Position numbers and translations under genes: made by a program
Shown: piece after piece, positions 43,892 through 51,449 of the stretch
Layout of the letters: every line of letters begins with the position of its first letter
Numbering within the stretch: position 1 is the first letter of the stretch
Notes under the pieces: generated by a model
The model's input: only the letters and a program-made list of their open reading frames with translations
What the model was told of the DNA's origin: nothing
The model's database searches: none
DNA from: Acidobacteriota bacterium
Lineage (GTDB): Bacteria > Acidobacteriota > Thermoanaerobaculia > Gp7-AA8 > JAHWKK01
NCBI GenBank assembly: GCA_019347945.1
Contig: JAHWKK010000016.1
Location: 1-64,000 of the forward strand
Reading direction: 5' to 3'
DNA length: 64,000 nt

Positions 43892-44346
43892 ATAGATGGA
43901 TTGCCGCGGCAACGCTCGCGCTCGTCGCATCGCCCCTCTCGGCCGAGGTCGCGATCACAGTCGCGGACACCTATCCGCTGTTCGGTGAGCCCGTAACGGT
44001 CACGGTCGCCGATGACGGCGTTCCGGTCGGCTCCGCCACCGTATCCGCCGAGTACCGCCCCAACAGCCGCACCATGGTCGCCGAGGCAATCGGAACGACC
44101 GACGCCTCCGGGAACGTGGAGTGGACGCCGTCTGACGCCGGGCTCGTCCGTCTGACCGCGATCGCGGCAGGCTCCGAGGAGGCGATCGCCTCCAAAGCGG
44201 TCTCGGTCCGCTACGTCAGCTTCCCGATCGAGGGGATTCTGACGATGCTCATCGCCGGAATCATCCTCTTCGGAGGCGCCGGACTCGGGATGTCGATCCT
44301 GATGCGGGAGGAAAAGATCCCGGAAGAAGAGCCGCCGAGCACGTGA
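43888..44346 (+). CDS. Secreted Ig-like protein with C-terminal membrane anchor
   Basis: The 152-aa protein has a signal peptide (MNRWIAAATLALVASPLSA), an Ig-like or carboxypeptidase-regulatory-like beta domain (about 20-112, with EPVTVTVADDGVPVGSATVSAEY and TTDASGNVEWTPSDAGLVRLTA), one membrane helix (about 115-140) and an acidic cytosolic tail (EEKIPEEEPP). GGGAGG precedes the ATG. Overlap with the NSS gene suggests it is a periplasmic accessory of that transporter; this is an inference. Confidence 0.72.
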   Translation: MNRWIAAATLALVASPLSAEVAITVADTYPLFGEPVTVTVADDGVPVGSATVSAEYRPNSRTMVAEAIGTTDASGNVEWTPSDAGLVRLTAIAAGSEEAIASKAVSVRYVSFPIEGILTMLIAGIILFGGAGLGMSILMREEKIPEEEPPST

Positions 44347-44388
44347 GAAGAAGAGTGAAGAGTAGAAGAGTGAAAGAGAAGAGTGAAG
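44347..44388 (+). repeat. GAAGAGT array after the NSS accessory gene
   Basis: Irregular GAAGAGTG units start directly after the TGA of the preceding gene, in coding orientation. The GTG start of the next gene (44383) lies inside the last unit. Confidence 0.85.
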
Positions 44389-44770
44389 AAAACGGCGACA
44401 AAACGAGACCTGGCGGATCGAACTTTCGAATTCGCTCGTGACGTAGTGATGCTTTGCCGGAAGCTGGAACAGAATCCTGGGGTGGTCCGCACGATGGCGC
44501 AGCAACTTCTCCGCTCAGCATGCTCCGTAGGCGCGAATGTCCAGGAAGGGCAGGGCAGTCAATCGCGCGCGGACTTCACCGCGAAGTACTCCATCGCCTG
44601 CAAGGAAGCCCGCGAATCTCTCTACTGGCTCCGCCTGCTCGCCGAAAGTGATGTCGTTCCGCGCGTCACACTCGAGGCACTGATCGACGAATCCTTATCA
44701 ACTCGTCGCTATCCTGACTACGATCGTAAAGAGGACAAAATCAAACACGAAGCTGAAAGGTGCGAGCTGA
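44383..44770 (+). pseudogene. Four-helix-bundle (S23/IVP-like) protein gene, frameshifted
   Basis: The N-terminal 103 residues match the 23S-rRNA intervening-sequence protein family: RDLADRTFEFARDVVMLCRKL, RSACSVGANVQEGQGSQSRADFTAKYSIACKEARESLYWLRLL. At about 44695-44700 the frame shifts by one base: the correct C-terminus (QLVAILTTIVKRTKSNTKLK, then stop at 44768-44770) is in another frame. Removing one T from CCTTATCAACTC restores it. As sequenced, the frame runs into the downstream TTCACTC array as a Leu/His/Ser tail. This may be a real mutation or an assembly error. Confidence 0.8.
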
Positions 44771-44780
44771 GGTCTCGCTT

Positions 44781-44957
44781 CTTTTCACTCTTCACTCTTC
44801 ACTCTTCACTCTTCTTTTTCACTCTTCACTCTTCTTTTTCACTCTTCACTCTTCACTCTTCACTCTTCTTTTTCACTCTTCACTCTTCACTCTTCACTCT
44901 TCACTCTTCACTCTTCACTCTTCACTCTTCACTCTTCACTCTTCACTCTTCTTCTTC
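44781..44957 (-). repeat. GAAGAGT heptamer array at the 3' end of rnd
   Basis: About 22 TTCACTC units on the plus strand (GAAGAGT on the coding strand of rnd). The rnd stop codon TGA (44938-44936) and its last six codons (KKKSEE) are within the array. Confidence 0.9.
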
Positions 44958-46060
44958 ACGAGTTCTTCTCCCAGGACTTCGATCTGCCATCGGCGCATAT
45001 TGTCGATCCGTGCGAGGTCGTCCACCGAGGATGGTTCCGCGGTCGCGATCGCTTCGAGGATGTGGCGGGGAGCGAGGATGCCGGCATCGATTCCGAGGGA
45101 TTTCGCTTTCGAGTCTCGCAGCTTTTTGAGCGCGTCGATCCGTTTCTCGACCTCGCGGTCCCGGCGCCAGGCCTTCGACTTCTGTTTCTCGGGAAGATCC
45201 GTCTCGGCGACCTCCGCCGCGCTCCGCACCGCCGAGAGCAGCGGCCGGGCATAGCGCCGGGCGAGCCTCGCCGGCACCTTCGCCTCGTCGACGAGCGCGC
45301 CGGTCGTCTTCGGTTTCTTTTCGGCCACCGAGAGGAGCGAGTCATTCCCGATCACTTTGAACGCGGGGACATCGCGCTCCCTGGCGAGGCCATCGCGCCA
45401 GGCGTGAAGGGAGCGGAGGACCTCGAGTCCGCGCCGGTCGAGCTTCCCCGAGCCCTTCAGCCTCCGCCACCGCTCCTCCTCTTCATCCACCGGGGAGAAG
45501 CTGATCGCCTCGAGTCGCTCGAACTCTTCCACCGCCCACCCCCACCGACCGAGCTCGACGAGCTTAGCCTGCAGAATTCCGAAGATCTTCGACAGGTGAG
45601 CCGTGTCCTCGGTTGCATAACGGAGCATCGCGGGCGGAAGCGGTCTGCGGGCCCAATCGGCTCGCTGATGCTTCTTGTCGAGCGCCACCCCCGCGTACTT
45701 CTCGACCAGCGCCGCGAGCCCGACCGCCGGCTCACCCGCGAGCTGCGCACAGATCATCGTGTCGGCGACGTTGCGCACCCTGATTCCGTAGTCACGATCG
45801 AGAATCCGGATGTCGTAGTCGGCGCCGTGGAGGATTTTGCGGATCTCCGGATCGGAGAGGACCGTTCCCAGACCGGAGATGTCGATTGGCGCGAGAGGAT
45901 CGATGACGTGATCGGCGCCGTCAGCGGAGATCTGGATCAGACACACCTTGTCGAAGTAGCTGTGAAGCGAATCGGCCTCGGTGTCGATCGCGATCGCGGG
46001 GACGTTGCGGAGATCACCGATCAAACGATCGAACGAGCTCTGATCAGCGATCACCGGCAT
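44936..46060 (-). CDS. rnd: Ribonuclease D
   Basis: The 374-aa 3'-5' exonuclease has the DEDD-y catalytic residues: AIDTEADSLHSY (about 23-34), HGADYDIRILDRD (about 79-91) and YATEDTAHL (about 148-156). HRDC-like helical domains follow (LRSLHAWRDGLARERDVPAFKVIGND). It trims tRNA 3' ends. The last codons and stop come from the heptamer array. The start overlaps the stop of the nucleotidyltransferase-like gene by one base. Confidence 0.93.
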   Translation of the reverse strand: MPVIADQSSFDRLIGDLRNVPAIAIDTEADSLHSYFDKVCLIQISADGADHVIDPLAPIDISGLGTVLSDPEIRKILHGADYDIRILDRDYGIRVRNVADTMICAQLAGEPAVGLAALVEKYAGVALDKKHQRADWARRPLPPAMLRYATEDTAHLSKIFGILQAKLVELGRWGWAVEEFERLEAISFSPVDEEEERWRRLKGSGKLDRRGLEVLRSLHAWRDGLARERDVPAFKVIGNDSLLSVAEKKPKTTGALVDEAKVPARLARRYARPLLSAVRSAAEVAETDLPEKQKSKAWRRDREVEKRIDALKKLRDSKAKSLGIDAGILAPRHILEAIATAEPSSVDDLARIDNMRRWQIEVLGEELVKKKSEE

Positions 46061-46650
46061 CAGGTTCCTTTTTCACCACCCAGCCCGATCGAGCGAAGCC
46101 GTTTGTCGAAGCGATCGGCGTCGAATCCGTCGCGGAGCCGGAGCTTCGAAAGCTTTTTGCGCGCGTCTTCCGCCTCGTCGACCGCGAGCAGAGTTGCAAG
46201 ATCCTCCGGAGTCACGACGCGGAGCTCGCCCCCTCCCAACGCCGTCGTCACCGCATCCCGCACCATCAGTCCATAAAGCGCATTGGTCGCGAACAGAACG
46301 TAAACGGGAATCTCGGTTTCACCGTCGACGAACGAGAGAGGGACCAGGTCGAGCTCTCTGGTCGCCTCGAGCGCTTCCTCGTCGATCCGGAATCCGTTGT
46401 TCGCTGCCATCTTCGGGATCATTTCCCGCTGCTCGGGGCTGACGACGGCGACGACGTCGACCGAACCGGTTTTCATCTTCGAGCCGAGCCATGCCGATTC
46501 CGCGACGCCTCCGACAAAGGCATACTGCATCCGGAACTTCCCGAGAAGACTCGAGGTCGCGAAAATCGCACGTTCATAAGTTCTTGCCGCTTCGATTTGC
46601 GTACCGCTCACTTTCGGTCCTTTCTTCGCTCTCCACCCGCTTTTTTTCAC
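46060..46650 (-). CDS. Nucleotidyltransferase-like protein
   Basis: The 196-aa protein has a Pol-beta-like fold signature FVGGVAESAWLGSKMKTGSVDVVAVV (about 47-72), as in MNT/DUF6036-type proteins: the GG and first Asp are present but the second metal Asp appears to be Val, so it may be inactive. The GTG start lies within the heptamer array; a GTG at 46611 is an alternative. One-base overlap with rnd indicates a common operon and perhaps an RNA-related role. Confidence 0.7.
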   Translation of the reverse strand: MKKSGWRAKKGPKVSGTQIEAARTYERAIFATSSLLGKFRMQYAFVGGVAESAWLGSKMKTGSVDVVAVVSPEQREMIPKMAANNGFRIDEEALEATRELDLVPLSFVDGETEIPVYVLFATNALYGLMVRDAVTTALGGGELRVVTPEDLATLLAVDEAEDARKKLSKLRLRDGFDADRFDKRLRSIGLGGEKGT

Positions 46651-46710
46651 TCTTCACTCTTCACTCTTCACTCTTCTTCTTCACTCTTCACTCTTCACTC
46701 TTCGCTCTTC
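46647..46710 (-). repeat. GAAGAGT heptamer array at the 3' end of the btpA-like gene
   Basis: TTCACTC units on the plus strand. The btpA-like stop (46683-46681) and its last codons (KSEE) lie in the array, and the start of the next gene on the same strand lies at the array's far end. Confidence 0.88.
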
Positions 46711-47544
46711 CTTTGCCGCGGCGACGAGCTCGGTGACGAGTCGAGGATCGACCGCCTCCTCCACTCGTCCGTCTCGCTTGAGCGAGCTACCCACGATGAC
46801 GCCGTCGGCAATCTCCAGATAGCTTCTCACAGTCTCCCGCCGGACTCCGCTCGCGACGAGAATCGGTGCATCGGGAACCGCCCTCCTCACCGACTCGACG
46901 AGCTCATGGTCGACCGGAGCGGATGTCCCGATCCCCGTCAGAAGAATGGCGTCCGCCAGCGCCCGCCGCCGGAGATCGGAGACTTCCTGATCGACGGGTC
47001 CCGCGGCGAGCGGCATCGCGTGTTTCACACGGAAGTCGGCGAATATATGCACTTTGGCCCCGAGAGCCGATCGCCGGCGCAGCGTCCCGGCCGCATTTCC
47101 TTCGATGATCCCCTGGTCGGTGACCATCGCTCCAGCGTGGACGTTGACGCGGATGAAGGCTGCGCCCGTCGCGACCGCGATTGCGAGCGAGGCGATCGGG
47201 TCGTTTCTCAGAACGTTGATTCCGAACGGCCGTCCGTCGAGCGCGTCGATTGCGGTGATCACAGCCGTCATGGCGGCGACGGTCTCGGGCCCGACTTCTT
47301 TCGAGAATGGGACGTCACCGAAATTCTCGATGACGGCGCCGTCGGCTCCCCCCTCGAAGATCGCCTCGGCGTCCGACGCGGCGCGGTCGACGACCTCCCC
47401 GATCGATCCCCGCCAGAGAGGCGAGCCGGGGAGCGGCAGCAGATGAATCATTCCGATGACGGGCGATCGGCCGAAACGTCGCGTGAACGCGTCGCGCGTG
47501 AGTGGAATCTCAGAGAATTCGATGACCGACCATCCCCGAATCAT
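46681..47544 (-). CDS. BtpA/SgcQ-family protein
   Basis: The 287-aa TIM-barrel-type protein has IGMIHLLPLPGSPLW (about 34-48), DAEAIFEGGADGAVIENFGDVPF, GINVLRNDP, FIRVNVHAGAMVTDQGII and LADAILLTGIGTSAPVD, all typical of BtpA/SgcQ proteins. BtpA is linked to photosystem I stability in cyanobacteria; elsewhere a nucleoside-related or sugar enzyme role is suspected. The ATG overlaps the upstream gene's end by 35 bp. No photosynthesis gene is present. Confidence 0.88.
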   Translation of the reverse strand: MIRGWSVIEFSEIPLTRDAFTRRFGRSPVIGMIHLLPLPGSPLWRGSIGEVVDRAASDAEAIFEGGADGAVIENFGDVPFSKEVGPETVAAMTAVITAIDALDGRPFGINVLRNDPIASLAIAVATGAAFIRVNVHAGAMVTDQGIIEGNAAGTLRRRSALGAKVHIFADFRVKHAMPLAAGPVDQEVSDLRRRALADAILLTGIGTSAPVDHELVESVRRAVPDAPILVASGVRRETVRSYLEIADGVIVGSSLKRDGRVEEAVDPRLVTELVAAAKEERRVKSEE

Positions 47545-49318
47545 CGGGCTCGTTCGCGAGGAGCCAGCCGACGACCTCGCCCGGGCGGAACTCGTCGGGA
47601 AGGTAGTTCTGGAGATCGAACGATGCCGAGCCGCGTCCCGCGATGTCGGGCGCCGCGTCGACGATCCGCTCGATCCGCTGTCTCCAGTGGCGGAAGCTCG
47701 ACCGGCGCAGATCCACCCACCCCTTTTCCGCCCATCTCTCCACGTTCCCCTCCGTCGGAAGCGGCTGGCCATCGGGTGCCGGCACCGGGATGTTGAGCCT
47801 CGGGCCGCGCGTGATCACGGGTCCTTCGCCATCCTCTCTCAGAATCGGAAGGCCGACGGTCGTGATCAGCCGCGACACGCGAGGATTCGCTTCGAGCCAT
47901 TTCTCGACGGCGAGACGCATCTCCTCCGCCTCGATCGCGACCAGCTCCTCCACTCGCGAGGTTCCGCATGCGGTTCTGATGAGCCAGGCCTCGGTGAGGA
48001 GCTTGGTCAGCTGTGGCGGCCCGAGATGTCCGACGGGCATCGACGGGAAAAGGTCTTCGTCGGAGGAGAAGAGCGCCTCGAGTCGGTCGAGCTCCAGCTT
48101 CGCCTGATGGCGCAGCAGACCCGCGCGGTAGCTCGGCTCGGTGATCGCACCGTCGATCGCGGCGATGACGTCGCGACCGGTCGAGGACCCGAGGATCTCG
48201 AGCACGACCGTCCGCGCGACCTCCTCCGGTGTGACGTACTCCATCTGCCGCGGATAGGTGATCGCCTCGAACTCGCCGATCGAGAAAAATCCGTTCTCTC
48301 CGGTATCGGCGCCGACCATCTCGATCGGTGTTTGACGCCCCCCGGCGTCCTCGTACTCCGACCAGCTCTGCCGCGGCTCGAGCTTCGGCCCGATCCGCTC
48401 CTGCTTCTGCTCGTAGAGATATCCCGGCTCCCGCATCCCGGAGGGACCGTTGAGGCGGACGTGTGCTCTTCCGAGCCGGCGGAATCCGATCATCGCGCCC
48501 GGCTTGATCTCCTTGATCATCGTCCCGTGCGAGCTCTTTCCCGACGCGCCGGCCGAGCCGGGCGTTCGGGCGAGAAGGAAGAGAAGCCCGGTGTGCGCGA
48601 AGCCGATCGCCGATTTCGACAGCAGCGTCGGCGACGGCTTCTCTTCGCTGTGCGTGTAGGGGATGTTGACGCCCATTCCTCCGGTGCCGGTCGTTCCGAC
48701 CTTGACGTAAACGCGCACCGAGCTGTCGTCGAGCGCCTTCTGAAGGAAGAGGATGTGGCGGACGATCTGCGGAACTCCCTGCGCGACGACGAGCTCCCGG
48801 ATCGCCGAGACGAACGGCGTGACGCTCGCGTCGTCGATGACGCGCTTTTCCTCGAGACGATCGAGTAGAAACTTGATCCGTTTCGAGCTCGTGTAGACGT
48901 CCTGGTAGGAAATGGCCGTAGCGGTGTTGATGCAGTCGACGATCACGTCCGGCTGGTGGTCGCGGATCAGCCGGACCATCTCTGACCGGCTCCAGGCATC
49001 GGGATCGGACGAGAAGACGTCGTCGAAGAGCTGATCGAAAAGTTCCCTGTTCTCGAGGAGCTCGGCCCGGGAGTGTCCCTGGAGCGTCGACGGGAGGAAG
49101 ATGTCCCCCGCTTCCCCTTTGAAGCTGACGTCCCAACCGAGGCTCGTCGCTTCCTCGCTCAGGAGTGCGACCGCCTCGTCGACCTCGTTCTGGTAGAGCG
49201 CGGAGATGACGATCGTCTCTGGCCGGAGGTTTCGCGCAATCTCCCGCGCGACCTGCAGACCGACCATACCGCCACCACCGAGGAGCAGGACCCGTCGGGC
49301 GGGCCGGAACTCGGTCAC
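47510..49318 (-). CDS. Large Rossmann-fold (SDR-like) protein, 602 aa
   Basis: It starts at GTG overlapping the trxB stop (GTGA). The N-terminus has an NAD(P)-binding motif, RRVLLLGGGGMVGLQVAREI, followed by SDR-like VIVDCINTATAISY and GTTGTGGMGVNIPYTHSE. The C-terminal ~300 residues are helical with no recognised domain (including FRHWRQRIERIVDAAPD). Reaction unknown. The long C-terminal extension makes it unlike standard SDRs or saccharopine dehydrogenases. Confidence 0.75.
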   Translation of the reverse strand: MTEFRPARRVLLLGGGGMVGLQVAREIARNLRPETIVISALYQNEVDEAVALLSEEATSLGWDVSFKGEAGDIFLPSTLQGHSRAELLENRELFDQLFDDVFSSDPDAWSRSEMVRLIRDHQPDVIVDCINTATAISYQDVYTSSKRIKFLLDRLEEKRVIDDASVTPFVSAIRELVVAQGVPQIVRHILFLQKALDDSSVRVYVKVGTTGTGGMGVNIPYTHSEEKPSPTLLSKSAIGFAHTGLLFLLARTPGSAGASGKSSHGTMIKEIKPGAMIGFRRLGRAHVRLNGPSGMREPGYLYEQKQERIGPKLEPRQSWSEYEDAGGRQTPIEMVGADTGENGFFSIGEFEAITYPRQMEYVTPEEVARTVVLEILGSSTGRDVIAAIDGAITEPSYRAGLLRHQAKLELDRLEALFSSDEDLFPSMPVGHLGPPQLTKLLTEAWLIRTACGTSRVEELVAIEAEEMRLAVEKWLEANPRVSRLITTVGLPILREDGEGPVITRGPRLNIPVPAPDGQPLPTEGNVERWAEKGWVDLRRSSFRHWRQRIERIVDAAPDIAGRGSASFDLQNYLPDEFRPGEVVGWLLANEPDDSGMVGHRIL

Positions 49319-50295
49319 GCGCGAACCTCTTCCCCTCTTTGGAGCCCCCATCGCTCGGTCACGCGCTCGTGTGTGAGCCATCTCTCACAGTCGAGCGCCG
49401 CCATGCACCCGGTCCCCGCAGCGGTCACCGCCTGTCTGTAGACGTGATCCGCCACGTCGCCGGAGGCGAAAACGCCCGGGACGCTGGTCACCGTCGAGCC
49501 GGGCTTCACCGTGATGTAGCCGCCGCCATCGAGATCGAGCTGTCCTCTGAAAGGCGCAGTATTCGGCGAGTGACCGATCGCGACGAAGAGACCCTGGGTG
49601 GGGAACTCCGACTTCTCCCCCGTCTCGAGGTTCTCGAGCTTCAGCGCGGTTACGCCGTTCTCCTTCGATCCGAGGACGTCGGTGACGACAGTGTTCCAGA
49701 TGAACGAGATCTTGTCGTTGTTGAACGCGCGGTCCTGCATGATCTTCGACGCTCTCAGCTCCTCGCGCCGATGAATCACGGTGACCTTCGAGGCGAACTT
49801 CGTGAGAAACGTCGCTTCCTCCATCGCCGAGTCTCCGCCGCCAACGACGACGATCTCCTTTTCCTTGAAGAAGAACCCGTCGCAGGTCGCGCAGTAGGAG
49901 ACGCCGAAGCCCTGCAGCGCCTTCTCGGAGTCGAGTCCGATCTGCTTGGCCGAAGCACCGGAAGCGATGATGACCGCTTCCGCCTCGTACTCCTTCTGGT
50001 CCGATTTGACCTTGAATGGACGCGACGAGAAGTCGACGCTCTCGACCTCTTCCATCAGAAACTTCGCGCCGAACCGCTCGGCCTGCGTCCGCATCAGATC
50101 CATCAGCTTCGGACCGAGAATCCCCTCGGGGAATCCGGGATAGTTCTCGACGTCGGTGGTGATGGTGAGCTGGCCACCCGGCTGCAACCCTTCGAGCACG
50201 GTCGCCTGAATGTTCGCCCGGCTCAGGTAGAGAGCGGCGGTACATCCGGCCGGACCCGAGCCGATGATCACGACTTTATGGTCGGTTTGATCCAT
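49315..50295 (-). CDS. trxB: Thioredoxin reductase
   Basis: The 326-aa FAD enzyme passes NADPH electrons to thioredoxin. FAD motif GSGPAGCTAALYLSRA (12-27), redox CATC at 135-138, NADPH motif VVGGGDSAMEEATFL and C-terminal FASGDVADHVYRQAVTAAGTGCMAA are intact. Length fits the low-molecular-weight class. The ATG is preceded only by a weak GGGA. It could supply electrons to selenol or thiol enzymes such as the ArsC-like protein, which is a guess. Confidence 0.95.
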   Translation of the reverse strand: MDQTDHKVVIIGSGPAGCTAALYLSRANIQATVLEGLQPGGQLTITTDVENYPGFPEGILGPKLMDLMRTQAERFGAKFLMEEVESVDFSSRPFKVKSDQKEYEAEAVIIASGASAKQIGLDSEKALQGFGVSYCATCDGFFFKEKEIVVVGGGDSAMEEATFLTKFASKVTVIHRREELRASKIMQDRAFNNDKISFIWNTVVTDVLGSKENGVTALKLENLETGEKSEFPTQGLFVAIGHSPNTAPFRGQLDLDGGGYITVKPGSTVTSVPGVFASGDVADHVYRQAVTAAGTGCMAALDCERWLTHERVTERWGLQRGEEVRA

Positions 50296-50394
50296 GTTTC
50301 GATCGTTCCCTTCGATGACTGCTGTGATGGTGCGCGGGACGGGAAAGGCACACCAGAATCCGCGCGCCCGGATTGTATCAGTGAAGAGAGAAGA

Positions 50395-50548
50395 GAGGGT
50401 TTGAGGTTCGAGGTTCGAGGTTTGAGGTTCGAGGATTCGCCGGGAGGGATATCGTTGTGCGCAGTTCGATGAATCACCAAGTCCCCCCCGCGTCCACCTC
50501 TTCACCTCCAACCTCCAACCTCGAACCTCCAACCTGCAACCTCCCTGG
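50395..50548. repeat. GAGGTTCGAG and AACCTCC arrays, mutually inverted
   Basis: GAGGTTCGAGGTTTGAGGTTCG repeats lie at about 50395-50440 and complementary CCTCCAACCTCCAACCTCG at about 50505-50548, so the gap between trxB and the zincin gene (50296-50586) could fold into a long imperfect hairpin. No gene is seen. Related units occur at 5993-6020, 6250-6285 and 42275-42306. Confidence 0.7.
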
Positions 50549-50586
50549 GCTGGCCGGAATGCCTCCCGGCATGGAGAATTGAGCTG

Positions 50587-50940
50587 GTGATGAAGCGAAA
50601 GACATTCGAGAGCGTGGTCGAGAAGGCGCTCGCCGAGATACCGGAAGAATTTCGGTCTCACATCGACAACATCGCGATCGTCGTCGAGGACGAGCCTTCC
50701 CCGGCGGACCTCGAAGGTCTGGAGGACGAAGAGGGAGAGCTTCTCGGGATCTTTCGAGGAGAACCTCTGACGACCCGGAGCTGGGAAGCGCCGGCTGGTC
50801 CGTCGCACATTGCAATCTTTCGCGGTCCGATTCTCCGCTGCTGCGAGACCGAGGAGGAAGCGATCGCCGAGATCCGCGACACGGTCGTCCACGAGCTCGG
50901 TCACTATTTCGGGCTCGATGATCACGAAATGGACTACTAG
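50587..50940 (+). CDS. Zincin-like metallopeptidase family protein
   Basis: The 117-aa protein ends in VVHELGHYFGLDDHEMDY with the HExGH zinc motif (His102, Glu103, His106) and a further Asp/His, the minimal zincin of Pfam Zincin_1/DUF1025 type. The N-terminus FESVVEKALAEIPEEF is also typical. Start is GTG 50587 or ATG 50590. Substrate unknown. A heptamer array begins 2 bp after its stop. Confidence 0.88.
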   Translation: MMKRKTFESVVEKALAEIPEEFRSHIDNIAIVVEDEPSPADLEGLEDEEGELLGIFRGEPLTTRSWEAPAGPSHIAIFRGPILRCCETEEEAIAEIRDTVVHELGHYFGLDDHEMDY

Positions 50941-50942
50941 TT

Positions 50943-50981
50943 AGAAGAGTGAAGAGTGAAGGGTGAAAAAGAAGAGTGAAA
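50943..50981 (+). repeat. GAAGAGT array after the zincin gene
   Basis: GAAGAGTGAAGAGTGAAGGG and GAAGAGTGAA units follow the TAG of the zincin gene in coding orientation and lead into a truncated four-helix-bundle gene. Confidence 0.85.
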
Positions 50982-51088
50982 CGGCTAAAACACGAGATCT
51001 GGCGGAACGGACTTTCGATTTCGCTCGTGACGTCGTGATTCTTTGCCGAGGCGACCGCCTCGTCTCGCGCTTGCTGAATCAAGCCTAA
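50963..51088 (+). pseudogene. Truncated four-helix-bundle (S23/IVP-like) gene fragment
   Basis: The reading frame RDLAERTFDFARDVVILCR (about residues 11-29) is nearly identical to the N-terminus of the gene at 44383 (RDLADRTFEFARDVVMLCR). Similarity, including the preceding GAAGAGT units, stops near 51048; a short unrelated tail then ends at TAA 51088. The remaining ~80 residues of the family are missing. Confidence 0.8.
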
Positions 51089-51093
51089 TTACC

Positions 51094-51243
51094 GGGAGGG
51101 CGAAGCTCCTGCTGAGCCGCACCGTAGAACGCCGCCCGGAAGTCACCTGCAACCGATGCTCGATCAGCTGACTCTCGATCTTCCCTTGAACGAACTTTTT
51201 GCCATCTCGAAAGGGGGCGGCTCGGCAGGAGCCTCGCCCTCCC
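51094..51243. mobile_element. 150-bp element with 27-bp terminal inverted repeats
   Basis: Left end GGGAGGGCGAAGCTCCTGCT (51094 on) and right end (51217-51243) are complementary at 25 of 27 positions. The inside has no ORF. Size and structure fit a MITE or REP-pair (BIME-like) element. It sits directly after the truncated four-helix gene; clear target-site duplications were not found. Confidence 0.65.
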
Positions 51244-51374
51244 AGTGATCGCTGACATCGCGCAAGCGCGCTGCGGTGCGGCTCGGCCAGGTGCCGGTTG
51301 GAAACGGCGTACGGCCGGCTGGAACCTGGCGCTACACGCCCACCGGCAACCGGCAACTGGCAACCGGCAACTGC

Positions 51375-51449
51375 TTCTCTTCACTCTTCACTCTTCTTTT
51401 TCACTCTTCACCCTTCACTCTTCTTTCACTCTTCACTCTTCACTCTTCC
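51375..51449 (-). repeat. GAAGAGT heptamer array after the GerMN lipoprotein gene
   Basis: TTCACTC units on the plus strand, ending at the TAA stop (51452-51450) of the minus-strand lipoprotein gene; coding-strand orientation is GAAGAGT. The adjoining 51250-51374 has CAACCGGCAACTGGCAACC-type repeats. Confidence 0.88.

Noticed and set aside
51085-51384. 99-aa minus-strand ORF before the GerMN lipoprotein gene
   Set aside because: It spans the 150-bp inverted-repeat element and further repeats; the translation is Arg/Ala/Ser-biased without a domain.
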